Assembly (NCBI GenBank): GCA_965247475.1
Contig: OZ252016.1
Location: forward strand, 1,116,001-1,180,000
Direction: 5' to 3'
Origin: G965247475 sp965247475
GTDB taxonomy: Bacteria > Chloroflexota > UBA11872
Length of the DNA stretch: 64,000 bases
Below the pieces are notes generated by a model. The model was not told where the DNA came from, made no database searches, and saw only the letters and a program-made list of their open reading frames with translations. Shown piece by piece: positions 25,209-33,651 of the stretch. Numbering within the stretch: position 1 is the stretch's first letter; each line of letters opens with the position of its first letter. A program made the position numbers and the translations under genes.

Positions 25209-25559
25209 CTAGACCAGCTCGATCCGGACCAGGGTTGCCCCGTCGCCGAGCCGGTGGCCGAGTCGGTATTGGCGCGTGTAACCGCCGGCGCGATCCGCGT
25301 ACTCCTCGGCGTACTCCCCGAAGAGCCGCTCGATCACTGTGTCGTCGGGCACCTTTGCGATGGCCTGACGACGGGCATGCAGATCGCCGCGCTTGCCCAG
25401 CGTGATCAGGCGATCGACGCGCCCGCGGATTTCCTTGGCACGGGCCTCCGTGGTCTGGATACGCCGGTGCAGCAAGAGCGAGCGCACCAGATTGCGCAGC
25501 AACCCTCGCCGCTGTGCCGGCGACCGGCCCAGGTGACGACCCTTGCGCCGGTGCCGCAT
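25209..25559 (-). CDS. rplQ: 50S ribosomal protein L17
   Basis: L17 binds 23S rRNA near the exit tunnel. The 116-residue protein opens MRHRRKGRHLGRSPAQRR and continues with LLRNLVRSLLLHRRIQTTEARAKE-type sequence typical of the family. The ATG shares its first base with the rpoA stop (TAATG), so the two are translationally coupled. truA follows after 4 bases. Confidence 0.97.
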   Translation of the reverse strand: MRHRRKGRHLGRSPAQRRGLLRNLVRSLLLHRRIQTTEARAKEIRGRVDRLITLGKRGDLHARRQAIAKVPDDTVIERLFGEYAEEYADRAGGYTRQYRLGHRLGDGATLVRIELV

Positions 25560-26536
25560 TAGGGGTCCACGACCTCGCTCGGCATCTCGCCCGCAAGCGA
25601 GAGCCCCCGTGACACGAGCGCATCCCGGATCTCCTCGACGAGCCGCACGCCCATGCCCCGGAGACCGAACAGATCTTCCTCGCTCATCTGCGCCAACTCT
25701 TGGACGGTATCGACGCCGTGACGTTTCAGGCAGTTCATGGCCCGATTGGAGAGCTTGAGGTCCTCGAGCGGCTCTCCATGCGCCTCGGCGTCGGCCAGAG
25801 CCGACTCGGGCTCCGGCAGCGACGCGTCGCCCTCGAGTCCCGCGACAAGCCCGAACGCGTCGACGAGCTGCTGCGCGGCCGCCCGCAGTGCGCCCTCCGG
25901 CCCCATTGTCCCGTCGGTCCAAATCTTGATGACCAGTCGATCGAACTCGGTCTCCCGCCCCACCGTCGCGTGCTCCACGTGATACTCGACCTTGGTTACC
26001 GGGCTGAAGACCATGTCGAGCGGAATCACGCCGATGGGCAGGCCTGAACGTTCCTCGGCCCCCACATAGCCCGAGCCCTTCTCGACCGTGAGCTCGGTGC
26101 GGAGGGTTCCCTCGCGCGTCAGCGTCGCCAAGTGATGTTCCGGGTTTACGATCTCGACACCGCTGGGCAGCTCGATGTCCGCCGCGGTGATCTCGGTCGG
26201 CCCCGATTTCTCCAGGAACGCGACCGATGGCTCGGTGTTCGCCGAACGCACCCGTATCCGTTTGACGTTCAGGAGGAAGTCGACAATGTCCTCGCGCATG
26301 AATTCGAGGGTGCTGAACTCGTGGAGCACGCCGTCGAACCGCGCCGTCACGATCGCGGCGCCCGGGAGCGAGGAGAGCAGGATGCGCCGCATCGGCGTGC
26401 CCAGCGTATGCCCGAAGCCGCGTCGTAGCGGCTCGATTTGAAAATGTCCATAGTTCTCTGCGACGTCGACCGTGTGCACCGTTGCCGGAGCCTCCGACGT
26501 TGTCTGCGCGATTTCCAACGATCCAAGAAACACCAT
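25559..26536 (-). CDS. rpoA: DNA-directed RNA polymerase subunit alpha
   Basis: The alpha dimer scaffolds RNA polymerase assembly, and its C-terminal domain contacts UP elements and activators. In the 325-residue protein the N-terminal domain shows EPLRRGFGHTLGTPMRRILLSSLPG and the C-terminal domain (about 250-315) shows LSNRAMNCLKRHGVDTVQELAQ with helix-hairpin-helix LFGLRGMG. The ATG at 26536 has AGGTGG just before it; a GTG two codons earlier lies inside that ribosome site and is unlikely. It sits in the usual rpsD-rpoA-rplQ order. Confidence 0.97.
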   Translation of the reverse strand: MVFLGSLEIAQTTSEAPATVHTVDVAENYGHFQIEPLRRGFGHTLGTPMRRILLSSLPGAAIVTARFDGVLHEFSTLEFMREDIVDFLLNVKRIRVRSANTEPSVAFLEKSGPTEITAADIELPSGVEIVNPEHHLATLTREGTLRTELTVEKGSGYVGAEERSGLPIGVIPLDMVFSPVTKVEYHVEHATVGRETEFDRLVIKIWTDGTMGPEGALRAAAQQLVDAFGLVAGLEGDASLPEPESALADAEAHGEPLEDLKLSNRAMNCLKRHGVDTVQELAQMSEEDLFGLRGMGVRLVEEIRDALVSRGLSLAGEMPSEVVDP

Positions 26537-26590
26537 TACCACCTCATGTGATGCGAGCGAGCGGGAGATTTCACCTCGGCAGCGCTGCGT

Positions 26591-27220
26591 CTAGCGCGAG
26601 TAGAACTCGACGATGAGCTGCTCATTGATGGTCGCGTCGATCTCCTCCCGCTCCGGAACCTTCTCGACCTTTCCAGAGAATTCCTCGGGCACGACCGTGA
26701 GCCATGCCGGACGGCCCATGGCCTCCGCACGATCGCTCGCGTTCCTGATGCAATCCAGGTCGCGACTCTTCGGTCGCACCGAGACTTGGTCTCCAGGCCG
26801 GAGCACGGCCGACGCGATGTCGTGCTTGCGGGCGTTCAGCTCGAAATGCCCGTGTGTGATGAGCTGGCGCGCCTGCGCCCGGCTGAGCGCGAAGCCCATG
26901 CGAAACACGATGCTGTCCATGCGCAGCTCGAGGCTCTGAAGCAAACGCTCGCCGCGGGCGCCTGCACCGCGCATGGCGTCTCGAAAGTGGCGCAAGAACT
27001 GGCGCTCGAGCACGCCGTACGTACGGCGCGCCTTCTGCTTCTCACGCAAGTGGGTGGCGTATTCGGTGGGCCGACGCCGCGAGAGGGAAGGCATGCCCGG
27101 TCCGCGGTCGCCCCGGCGCTCGATTGCGCACTTGGGCGTATGGCAGCGATCGCCCTTCAGGAACAGCTTTTCGCCCTCGCGCCGGCAGAGGCGGCAGACG
27201 GGACCCGTATATCGACCCAT
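26591..27220 (-). CDS. rpsD: 30S ribosomal protein S4 (zinc-binding form)
   Basis: S4 is a primary 16S rRNA binder that starts assembly of the 30S body. The 209-residue protein has four N-terminal cysteines in the zinc-binding arrangement (Cys9, Cys12, Cys26, Cys31: CRLC..CHTPKC), the C+ form of S4, and the S4 RNA-binding domain MRMDSIVFRMGFALSRAQARQLITHGH-type block around residue 100-125. The ATG at 27220 gives the canonical MGRYTGPVCRLCRREG start. A 54-base gap separates it from rpoA. Confidence 0.97.
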   Translation of the reverse strand: MGRYTGPVCRLCRREGEKLFLKGDRCHTPKCAIERRGDRGPGMPSLSRRRPTEYATHLREKQKARRTYGVLERQFLRHFRDAMRGAGARGERLLQSLELRMDSIVFRMGFALSRAQARQLITHGHFELNARKHDIASAVLRPGDQVSVRPKSRDLDCIRNASDRAEAMGRPAWLTVVPEEFSGKVEKVPEREEIDATINEQLIVEFYSR

Positions 27221-27248
27221 AGTGCTTCTTTCGTCCTTCGAGCCGCTG

Positions 27249-27635
27249 CTACACGCGCCGACGCTTCGGCGCGCGCGGTCCATTGTGCGGGATTGGCGTC
27301 GTGTCGGAGATACCGGTCACCGCCAGGCCCGACCCCTGCAGGGAACGGATGGCGGCGTCGCGGCCCGATCCGGGACCGCGAACGTACACCTCAACTTCCT
27401 GCATGCCGGCGTCCATCGCACGCCGGGCGGCCAGATCGGCGGCCTGCTGCGCCGCGAACGGCGTGCCCTTGCGCGAGCCGCGCACGCCCGCGGCTCCACC
27501 GCTGGCGGTGGCCACCGTGTGTCCCTGGAGGTCCGTGATCGTGATGATCGTGTTGTTGAAGCTGGCGCGGATATGGGCCGCGCCCCTGGGGACGGGAACC
27601 CGGTCGCGCCGCCGGCGCGTGCTGCGTTCAGCCAT
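27249..27635 (-). CDS. rpsK: 30S ribosomal protein S11
   Basis: S11 sits on the 30S platform near the mRNA exit and E site. The 128-residue protein has HIRASFNNTIITITD, ASGGAAGVRGSRKGTPFAAQQAA and the VYVRGPGSGRDAAIRSLQGSG core, and ends PHNGPRAPKRRRV, all standard. It lies 3 bases after rpsM and 28 bases before rpsD in the alpha-operon order. Confidence 0.97.
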   Translation of the reverse strand: MAERSTRRRRDRVPVPRGAAHIRASFNNTIITITDLQGHTVATASGGAAGVRGSRKGTPFAAQQAADLAARRAMDAGMQEVEVYVRGPGSGRDAAIRSLQGSGLAVTGISDTTPIPHNGPRAPKRRRV

Positions 27636-27638
27636 GGC

Positions 27639-28022
27639 TTAGCCTCGCTTAATGATCCGCTTGCGGATCCCCACGGTGCGTCGATGGCCCTTGCGCGCGC
27701 GCGCGTTGGTGCGGGTGCGCTGACCGCGCACCGGCATGCCGGTGCGGTGCCGCAGCCCCCGGTAGCTTCCGATCTCACGCAGTCGCGCGATGTTCGTCTG
27801 AACCTGCCGCCGGAGCTCGCCCTCGACGCGATACCGGCGATCGATTTGCTCCCGAATACGCCCGACATCCGTGTCGGCGAGGTCCACGACCCGCGTGGAC
27901 GGGTCCACCCCGGCATCGGCCAGGATCTTCCGGCTGGTGGCGCGCCCGATCCCATGGATGTACATGAGCGCGATCTCGACCGCCTTGTCGCGTGGGATGT
28001 CAACGCCTGCGATCCGTGCCAT
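27639..28022 (-). CDS. rpsM: 30S ribosomal protein S13
   Basis: S13 forms bridges between the subunits and touches the P-site tRNA. The 127-residue protein has MARIAGVDIPRDKAVEIAL, YIHGIGRATSRKIL, the GSYRGLRHRTGMPVRGQRT motif and a basic tail. It follows rpmJ by 14 bases, the normal arrangement at the head of the alpha operon. Confidence 0.97.
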   Translation of the reverse strand: MARIAGVDIPRDKAVEIALMYIHGIGRATSRKILADAGVDPSTRVVDLADTDVGRIREQIDRRYRVEGELRRQVQTNIARLREIGSYRGLRHRTGMPVRGQRTRTNARARKGHRRTVGIRKRIIKRG

Positions 28023-28036
28023 GGGTCAGTCGCTCC

Positions 28037-28150
28037 TCAGCCCTGCCGCTGCTTGTGTTTCGGATTGGAGCAGATCACCACGACTCTGCCGCGGCGCCTG
28101 ATGACACGGCAGCGATCGCAACGGGGCTTCACCGACGCTGAGACCTTCAT
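28037..28150 (-). CDS. rpmJ: 50S ribosomal protein L36
   Basis: A 37-residue protein read on the minus strand from ATG at 28150 to TGA at 28037. It begins MKVSASVKPRC and contains the zinc-ribbon ligands C-x2-C (Cys11, Cys14) and C-x4-H (Cys27, His32), then a basic end KHKQRQG. This is the C+ form of L36. It lies between infA and rpsM as expected. It is easy to miss because it is so short. Confidence 0.95.
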   Translation of the reverse strand: MKVSASVKPRCDRCRVIRRRGRVVVICSNPKHKQRQG

Positions 28151-28157
28151 GTTCCAC

Positions 28158-28487
28158 CTATGGGATCCGCTCCGAGCGCAGGCGCCAGGTGATCCGTCCA
28201 CGCGAGAGGTCGTAGGGCGACAGCTCGAGCTTGACCCGGTCGCCGACCCCGACGCGGATAAACCGCTGCCGCATCCGGCCGGAGAGGTGCGCGACGATTG
28301 CCTCCGGTTCGTCGTCGTTTCGACCCGTTGCGATCCTCAGCGGTTTGCCGTCGGGTCCAATTGGCCGAACCATGAACATCGTGTTCGGCAGCTTGTCGAC
28401 GACTTCGCCTTCGATCTCGATAACGTCTGATTTTGGCGTACGCTCCTGTTCTATCGCTCCACGCCCACGTGACGAACGGTGTGCCAT
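28158..28487 (-). CDS. infA: Translation initiation factor IF-1 with an extra loop
   Basis: IF-1 occupies the A site of the 30S subunit during initiation. The OB-fold is clear: DVIEIEGEVVDKLPNTMFMV at residues 21-40 and AHLSGRMRQRFIRV..GDRVKLELSPYDLSRGRITWR from 66. At 109 residues it is longer than the usual 70-75. There is a basic N-terminal extension of about 18 residues, and roughly 16 extra residues lie between strands (about 41-62, PIGPDGKPLRIATGRNDDE). No internal start codon would remove the extension. It sits in the usual map-infA-rpmJ order. Confidence 0.92.
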   Translation of the reverse strand: MAHRSSRGRGAIEQERTPKSDVIEIEGEVVDKLPNTMFMVRPIGPDGKPLRIATGRNDDEPEAIVAHLSGRMRQRFIRVGVGDRVKLELSPYDLSRGRITWRLRSERIP

Positions 28488-28497
28488 CCCTAGGCGC

Positions 28498-29277
28498 CTA
28501 CGGTGCGGTCAAGATCGCCGCACCGTCTGCGGTGACCGCCACCGTGTGCTCGAAATGGGCCGACAGCTCGCCGTCTCTCGTGCGCGCCGTCCAGCCATCG
28601 TCATCGAACTTCACATCCGGTACTTTCATGTTCACCATCGGCTCAATGGCCAGCGTCATCCCTGGGATGAGCTTCGAGCCGGTTCCAAGCGTCCCGAAAT
28701 TGGGAATCTGCGGTGCTTCGTGCATCGACCGTCCGATACCGTGACCTACAAACCTCCGTACGACTGAGAACCCAGCGGCCTCGGCTGCCCGCTGGACCGC
28801 CGCCCCCACGTCACCGAGATGACCACCCGCGCGCGTAGCCGCGATCGCGGCCGTCAGCGACCGCTGCGTGACATCGATCAGCCGGGCGGCTTCGTCCGAG
28901 ACCTCTCCGACGGGGAGTGTAACCGCAGCATCGGAATGCCAACCATTCAGGATGATGCCGCAGTCCACACTAATGATATCCCCTTCGAGCAGTGGCTTTC
29001 CATTCGGTATTCCGTGAACGATGACATCGTTGATCGAGGCGCAGATGCTGGCCGGAAACGCGGCGCCGTCCGGTTGCCCGGACGGGACGCCGAGAAACGA
29101 GGGGATCCCGCCGTGATCTCGGATATAAGACTCGGCGAGGGCATCCAGCGCCTGCGTCGCGACGCCGGGCTCGACGACCGATCGCAACTCCGCCAAGGTC
29201 TGGGCAAGCAAACGTCCGGCGGCCCGCATGGCCTCGATTTCCTCGGACGACTTGGTGACAATTCCCGAGCCCCGCAT
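28498..29277 (-). CDS. map: Methionine aminopeptidase, type I
   Basis: MetAP removes the initiator methionine from nascent proteins. The 259-residue enzyme has the metal ligands in NGWHSDAAVT (with Asp of VDCG), FVGHGIGRSMHEAPQIPNF and LAIEPMV, and a final Glu in SAHFEHTVAV. Length is normal for the bacterial type Ia form. Its ATG shares a base with the adk stop (TGATG), and infA follows after 10 bases. Confidence 0.97.
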   Translation of the reverse strand: MRGSGIVTKSSEEIEAMRAAGRLLAQTLAELRSVVEPGVATQALDALAESYIRDHGGIPSFLGVPSGQPDGAAFPASICASINDVIVHGIPNGKPLLEGDIISVDCGIILNGWHSDAAVTLPVGEVSDEAARLIDVTQRSLTAAIAATRAGGHLGDVGAAVQRAAEAAGFSVVRRFVGHGIGRSMHEAPQIPNFGTLGTGSKLIPGMTLAIEPMVNMKVPDVKFDDDGWTARTRDGELSAHFEHTVAVTADGAAILTAP

Positions 29278-29846
29278 CAGCGCGCCTCCGCCACGAGCCG
29301 CTCAACCCCGTTCGCGACCACCTCGATCTCCGCCTCGCCGTCCACCCGGCGTAGGACGCCTCGGGCGTGGTAGTAGTCCACCAGCGGCTCGGTGAGCTCG
29401 TGGTAGAGCTCGAGACGATACTTGGCGGTCTCGGGGCCGTCATCCGACCGGCCCCGACAGGAAAGCCGGCGCAGCGCTTCCTCGTCGGAGATCTCGAGCA
29501 GAAAGACGCCGGCGAGCCTGGTGCCCAGCTGCTCGAGCACCGAGTCCAGCGCCTCAGCCTGACGGCGGGTCCGCGGGAAGCCGTCCAAGCACAGGTCCTG
29601 GCCGCGCCGGTTGTCCAGGTATTCCTCGACGAGCTGCATCACGACTCCGTCGGGCACCAGCTCGCCGGACTCGAGATAGGCTTCGGCCCGCAGTCCCGCC
29701 GACGTGCCGCAGCTGACCGCCGCGCGGAACATCTCGCCAGTCGAGACGTGCTGGATGCCCGCGCGCTCGGCGAGCAGCGCCCCCTGAGTTCCCTTTCCAG
29801 AACCCGGCGGGCCGAGCAGCACCACGATAATCCGATCATCGCCCAC
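29277..29846 (-). CDS. adk: Adenylate kinase (short-LID form)
   Basis: Adk interconverts AMP, ADP and ATP. The 189-residue protein has the P-loop GPPGSGKGT near residue 11, the STGEMFR and DGFPRT motifs, and then runs from CRGRSDDGPETAKYRLELY straight into the last helices. It therefore has the short LID without the 27-residue or zinc-binding insert. The GTG at 29846 is chosen because AGGAG lies 3 bases upstream and no ATG is in frame near the P-loop. It lies between secY and map with a one-base TGATG overlap. Confidence 0.95.
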   Translation of the reverse strand: MGDDRIIVVLLGPPGSGKGTQGALLAERAGIQHVSTGEMFRAAVSCGTSAGLRAEAYLESGELVPDGVVMQLVEEYLDNRRGQDLCLDGFPRTRRQAEALDSVLEQLGTRLAGVFLLEISDEEALRRLSCRGRSDDGPETAKYRLELYHELTEPLVDYYHARGVLRRVDGEAEIEVVANGVERLVAEAR

Positions 29847-29851
29847 CGCTC

Positions 29852-31132
29852 CTACCGGATGAACCCTTCGTAGTTGCGCATCAACAGTTGAGCCTCGAGC
29901 TGGCGCATGGTGTCGAGCACCACACCGACCACGATCAAGAGCCCGGTGCTGCTCAGCGCCACGGCCTGCACGTTGGTCACGAGCTGCGCCAGGAACGGGA
30001 GAATCGCAACAAAGCCAAGGAACAGGGCGCCCGCGAGCGTGATCCGATTCACGACCCTCGTCAGGTACGCGTTGGTTGGGCGCCCCGGTCGGATCCCCGG
30101 GATGAACCCCCCGTTCTTCTGGAGGTTCTCCGCAAGATTCTGCTGGTGGAAGATCACCAGCGTGTAGAAGTACGTGAACGCGATCACCAGCAGGAATGTG
30201 AAGGCCCAATAGATGAAATTCTGCGGGCTGAAGGCCTCGGCGATGACGCGGGCCAGATTGCCCAGCCAGGTCGGACCGCTGCCTTCGAAGTAGCTGGCGA
30301 CGGTGGCCGGAAGCAGCATCAGCGAGAACGCGAAGATCAACGGGATCATGCCGGCCGAGTTCACGCGCAGCGGGATGTGCGTGCTCTGGCCGCCGTACAT
30401 CCGGGTCCCGCGTATCCGCTTGGCGTACTGCACGGGGATCCGGCGCTGCGCCTCCTGGACGAAGACGATCGCGGCGATCATGAAAACGCCGATCACCACC
30501 ACAGCCAGGAATCCGGCGAGGTTCTCGCCACCGAACAGCGCCTGGCCAACCGCGCGTGGCGCCCCGGCCACGATTCCGGCAAAGATGATGATCGAGACGC
30601 CGTTGCCAACGCCGTTCTCCGTGATCAACTCGCCGAGCCACAGCAAGAACATCGTGCCGGCTGTCATGACCACGAGCATCACGAAGATGTCGAACGCGCC
30701 CAACGAGGGCGACACGAATCCCTGGTCGGCCTGGCGAAGGATCTGGAGCTGTCCAAACCCCTGCAGCATCGCGAACGGGATCGTTGCCAGCCGCGTCCAC
30801 TGCGCGATCCGACGGCGACCCGCCTCGCCCTCGCGCTGCATCTCTTGCAGGCGCGGAATCATCGGAATCAACACCTGGAACGCGATCGAGGCGGTCACGT
30901 ACGGGTACACGCCCAGCGCGACAACCGAGAAGTTCTCGAGAGCGCCGCCCGAGAGGAGGTTCAGAAAGCCCAGGAGCTGATTGCCGGCGAAGAACTCTCG
31001 CAGTTGGGACGTCTCGATGCCCGGCAGCGGGATGTGGGCAACGAGTCGAAAGAGGATCAGCAACCCGACGGTGAACAGAATCTTGCGGCGCACGTCCGGC
31101 AGTCGAAACGCCGTGACCGCCGTCTGGATCAC
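29852..31132 (-). CDS. secY: Preprotein translocase subunit SecY
   Basis: SecY is the ten-helix pore of the Sec protein-export channel in the inner membrane. The 426-residue protein has FRLVAHIPLPGI, a plug-region LLGFLNLLSGGALENFSVVALGVYPYVTASI segment, ENGVGNGVSIIIFAGI and the RGTRMYGGQSTHIPLRVNSAGMIPLIFA loop. The GTG start overlaps the rplO stop by 4 bases. SecE and SecG are not in the window. Confidence 0.97.
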   Translation of the reverse strand: MIQTAVTAFRLPDVRRKILFTVGLLILFRLVAHIPLPGIETSQLREFFAGNQLLGFLNLLSGGALENFSVVALGVYPYVTASIAFQVLIPMIPRLQEMQREGEAGRRRIAQWTRLATIPFAMLQGFGQLQILRQADQGFVSPSLGAFDIFVMLVVMTAGTMFLLWLGELITENGVGNGVSIIIFAGIVAGAPRAVGQALFGGENLAGFLAVVVIGVFMIAAIVFVQEAQRRIPVQYAKRIRGTRMYGGQSTHIPLRVNSAGMIPLIFAFSLMLLPATVASYFEGSGPTWLGNLARVIAEAFSPQNFIYWAFTFLLVIAFTYFYTLVIFHQQNLAENLQKNGGFIPGIRPGRPTNAYLTRVVNRITLAGALFLGFVAILPFLAQLVTNVQAVALSSTGLLIVVGVVLDTMRQLEAQLLMRNYEGFIR

Positions 31133-31575
31133 TCAGCAAGCTCCTCGACCGCTCCTCCGGCGCCTTCGATCTTCTTCTGTGCCGCGGCCGAGAACTTGGG
31201 GGCGCGAACCGTCAGCGCCCGGTCGAGCTCGCCGCCGGCCAGGATCTTGAACAGGCCCGGACGTATCAGGCCTCGCTCGATCAGCTCCTTCGGCCCTACC
31301 AACGTCCCCGCATCGAACACGTTCAAGCGACCGACGTTGACCGGTTGGAAATCCGTGCGAAAACGCGCATTGGTGAACCCGCGACGAGAGGGGAACTGCA
31401 TGATCAGGCGCGTTTGCCCGCCTTCGAACCCGGGGATTGGACCCGGGCCGGCCCGCGCGCCCTGGCCAAGCGTGCCGCGCCCGGCGGTCCGGCCGCGCCC
31501 GGACCCTTCACCACGGGCCACGCGCTTGCGCTTCTGCTTACGCTTTCCGCCCGCCGCGATCTCGTGGGGCTTCAT
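31129..31575 (-). CDS. rplO: 50S ribosomal protein L15
   Basis: L15 joins late in 50S assembly. The 148-residue protein opens MKPHEIAAGGKRKQKRKRVARGEGSGRG, with the family glycine-rich GRGTLGQGARAGPGPIPGFEGGQTRL region. It lies between rpmD (3 bases upstream) and secY (4-base overlap), the normal spc order. Confidence 0.96.
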   Translation of the reverse strand: MKPHEIAAGGKRKQKRKRVARGEGSGRGRTAGRGTLGQGARAGPGPIPGFEGGQTRLIMQFPSRRGFTNARFRTDFQPVNVGRLNVFDAGTLVGPKELIERGLIRPGLFKILAGGELDRALTVRAPKFSAAAQKKIEGAGGAVEELAE

Positions 31576-31578
31576 CGC

Positions 31579-31782
31579 TCAGTCCTGTGATTGCCTGTCG
31601 ACCGTCACAGGGTCGATCGCGAGCAGATGCCGCACAGCAGCCACCATGCCGCGCACCGCTTCGTTATCGGGCCGGCGGGAGGTGGCGCCGATCTGGTTCA
31701 GCCCAAGCGCGCGCAGTGTGGCTCGTTGCCGCTGGGTCGAGCCAATCGCGCTGCGAACTTGCCGCAGCCGCAGCTCAGCCAC
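31579..31782 (-). CDS. rpmD: 50S ribosomal protein L30
   Basis: A 67-residue L30 with the family core LRQVRSAIGSTQRQRATLRALGL and the VRGMVAAVRHLLAID end. The GTG start lies 8 bases inside the end of rpsE. The C-terminal tail TVDRQSQD is slightly longer than the usual 60-residue protein. Confidence 0.94.
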   Translation of the reverse strand: MAELRLRQVRSAIGSTQRQRATLRALGLNQIGATSRRPDNEAVRGMVAAVRHLLAIDPVTVDRQSQD

Positions 31783-32320
31783 CGGTCGTCACCGGAGCGC
31801 CTCGCATTCGACGCGCCACGGCTTCCTCGGCTACCTCGAGGCTCTCGAGTCCCTGCTGCGTGGCACGCGCGACGTTGATTGCGTTCGTGGAGCCAATGAT
31901 CTTCGTCAAGATATTTCGAATCCCGGCGAGCTCGACCACCGCTCGAACGGCGCCGCCCGCGATCACCCCGGTTCCGGGTCCGGCGGGCCGGAGTATCACT
32001 TTGGAGGCGCCGAAGGCCGCCTCCACGTAGTGCGGGATCGATCCATCCTCCGTGATGGGAACATCGATGAGCGATCGCCGAGCACGCTCTTGACCCTTCC
32101 GAATCGCGTCCGCGACCTCGCGTGCGCGCCCCATGGCGACACCGACGCGACCCGCGCGGTCACCGACGACGACAATCGCATTGAACCCGAAGCGCCGCCC
32201 GCCCCGCACGACCTTCGATACCCGCGTGATTCGCACCACCCGATCCTCGAGGCGCATCTGGTCGGCGTCCGCGCTGGCGGACGGGAACGGCCCCCGGCGA
32301 GCACGATTCGAAGCCATCAT
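31775..32320 (-). CDS. rpsE: 30S ribosomal protein S5
   Basis: S5 lines the mRNA entry path and affects decoding accuracy. The 181-residue protein has VVRITRVSKVVRGGRRFGFNAIVVVGD and the AGPGTGVIAGGAVRAVVELAGIRNILTKIIGSTNAINVARAT core. Three start codons lie in a row (TTG 32323, ATG 32320, ATG 32317); ATG 32320 forms the TGATG overlap with rplR that recurs in this cluster, so I chose it. Confidence 0.96.
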   Translation of the reverse strand: MMASNRARRGPFPSASADADQMRLEDRVVRITRVSKVVRGGRRFGFNAIVVVGDRAGRVGVAMGRAREVADAIRKGQERARRSLIDVPITEDGSIPHYVEAAFGASKVILRPAGPGTGVIAGGAVRAVVELAGIRNILTKIIGSTNAINVARATQQGLESLEVAEEAVARRMRGAPVTTGG

Positions 32321-32673
32321 CAAAAGTCCAATCCACCCTCGCGGGCGCCGTCGGCGACCGCCTTGACGCGGCCGTGAAACTTGAACCCGCCGCGGTCGAA
32401 GACGACGTGCTTTATGTCTAGTTGTCGCGCTCGCGCCGCTATGCGACGGCCGACTTCCAGGCTGCGGTTCGCCTTATGTCCGTCTGGAATATCCGGCTCC
32501 AGGGTGGAGGCGGCCGCGAGCGTTTGGCCGCGTGAGTCGTCGATCACTTGGGCCTGGGTGTGCTTCAAGCTGCGAAACACCGCCAGGCGCGGCCGATCGG
32601 TGGTTCCGACGAGTCGCTGCCGAAGCCTGCGGTGCCGCCTCTCCCGCGCCGCTGCTCGCGTCATCGGTGCCAT
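32320..32673 (-). CDS. rplR: 50S ribosomal protein L18
   Basis: L18 brings 5S rRNA to the 50S subunit with L5. The 117-residue protein has RPRLAVFRSLKHTQAQVIDD near the start and the HVVFDRGGFKFHGRVKAVADGAREGGLDF end, the strongest family signature. It sits between rplF (6 bases) and rpsE (one-base overlap). Confidence 0.96.
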   Translation of the reverse strand: MAPMTRAAARERRHRRLRQRLVGTTDRPRLAVFRSLKHTQAQVIDDSRGQTLAAASTLEPDIPDGHKANRSLEVGRRIAARARQLDIKHVVFDRGGFKFHGRVKAVADGAREGGLDF

Positions 32674-32679
32674 ATCAGC

Positions 32680-33246
32680 CTACGCCCGGCCCACGCCGAC
32701 GGCCGACGTGATCGCCGCCTTGCCGGGCTTGCGCCGCACCTGCTCGCCCTCGTAGCGCACGCCCTTGCCCTTGTAGGCGTCCGGTGGGCGGATCTTGCGA
32801 ATCCGAGCGGCAACCTCGCCGACGAGCTGCTTGTCGGTGCCGCGAACGACGATGTGCGTCGTGTCCGGCACTTCGAATTCGATTCCGTCCGGGGCCGCAA
32901 CGCGCGTGGGGTGCGAAAACCCCAGCTGCAGATCGAGGGTGGCGCCCTGCAGGTTGGCGCGGAATCCAGTCCCCTGAATCTCCAAGCGCCGCTCGTAGCC
33001 CTCCGACACGCCAACCACCATGTTGTTGAGCAACTGACGGGTCAGCCCGTGGAAGGCTCGATTCTGTCGTTCGTCGTCCGGCCGGGACACGATCAGCGAG
33101 CCGTCACGCTGCTCGATCCGCATCGCCGCCGGCATTCGCTGTTCGAGGGCGCCTTTCGGCCCGGTGACGGTCACGGCGTTGCCGCCGGCCAGCGTGACCT
33201 GCACACCATCCGGAATCCGAACCGGCCGGAGCCCTATGCGCGACAT
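32680..33246 (-). CDS. rplF: 50S ribosomal protein L6
   Basis: L6 lies near the factor-binding site of the 50S subunit. The 188-residue protein opens MSRIGLRPVRIPDGVQVTL, has VTGPKGALEQ and the second-repeat block RIRKIRPPDAYKGKGVRYEGEQVRRKPGK that marks the family. It follows rpsH by 4 bases. Length is slightly above the usual 176-180. Confidence 0.96.
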   Translation of the reverse strand: MSRIGLRPVRIPDGVQVTLAGGNAVTVTGPKGALEQRMPAAMRIEQRDGSLIVSRPDDERQNRAFHGLTRQLLNNMVVGVSEGYERRLEIQGTGFRANLQGATLDLQLGFSHPTRVAAPDGIEFEVPDTTHIVVRGTDKQLVGEVAARIRKIRPPDAYKGKGVRYEGEQVRRKPGKAAITSAVGVGRA

Positions 33247-33250
33247 CGCA

Positions 33251-33643
33251 TCACCAGACGAAACAGAGAACTTCGCCGCCGATGCGCCGCTTGACCGCAG
33301 CCTGCCCGGTCATCACGCCTTCCGACGTGGAGAGCAGCGCGACGCCGATGCCGCCCATCACGCGCGGGATCTCTTGGGCACGGCTATGAATGCGCAGGCC
33401 GGGTCGGCTCACGCGCTTGGCACCGCGGAGCGCCGGCCGCTGGTCCGCCAAGTAGCGAAGCTCGATGTCGAGCCAGCGCTTGACACCATCCTCCTGGATC
33501 CGCACCGCCTGCACGAACCCCTCGTCACGCAGAACCTCGGCGATCCGCGCCTTGAAGTTGGAGTGGGGGACGCGCACGCGCGGATGCCGCGCCGTGATGG
33601 CGTTGCGAATCCGGGTGAGCATGTCGGCAATGGGGTCCGTCAT
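33251..33643 (-). CDS. rpsH: 30S ribosomal protein S8
   Basis: S8 binds the central domain of 16S rRNA and, in some bacteria, represses the spc operon. The 130-residue protein begins MTDPIADMLTRIRNA at the ATG at 33643 and ends with PRVMGGIGVALLSTSEGVMT and GGEVLCFVW. It lies 8 bases after rpsN and 4 before rplF. Confidence 0.96.
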   Translation of the reverse strand: MTDPIADMLTRIRNAITARHPRVRVPHSNFKARIAEVLRDEGFVQAVRIQEDGVKRWLDIELRYLADQRPALRGAKRVSRPGLRIHSRAQEIPRVMGGIGVALLSTSEGVMTGQAAVKRRIGGEVLCFVW

Positions 33644-33651
33644 CGGTTGCT

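Noticed and set aside
29888..32377. 829-codon plus-strand frame opposite secY, rplO, rpmD and rpsE
   Set aside because: Antisense of conserved ribosomal genes with no family character of its own.
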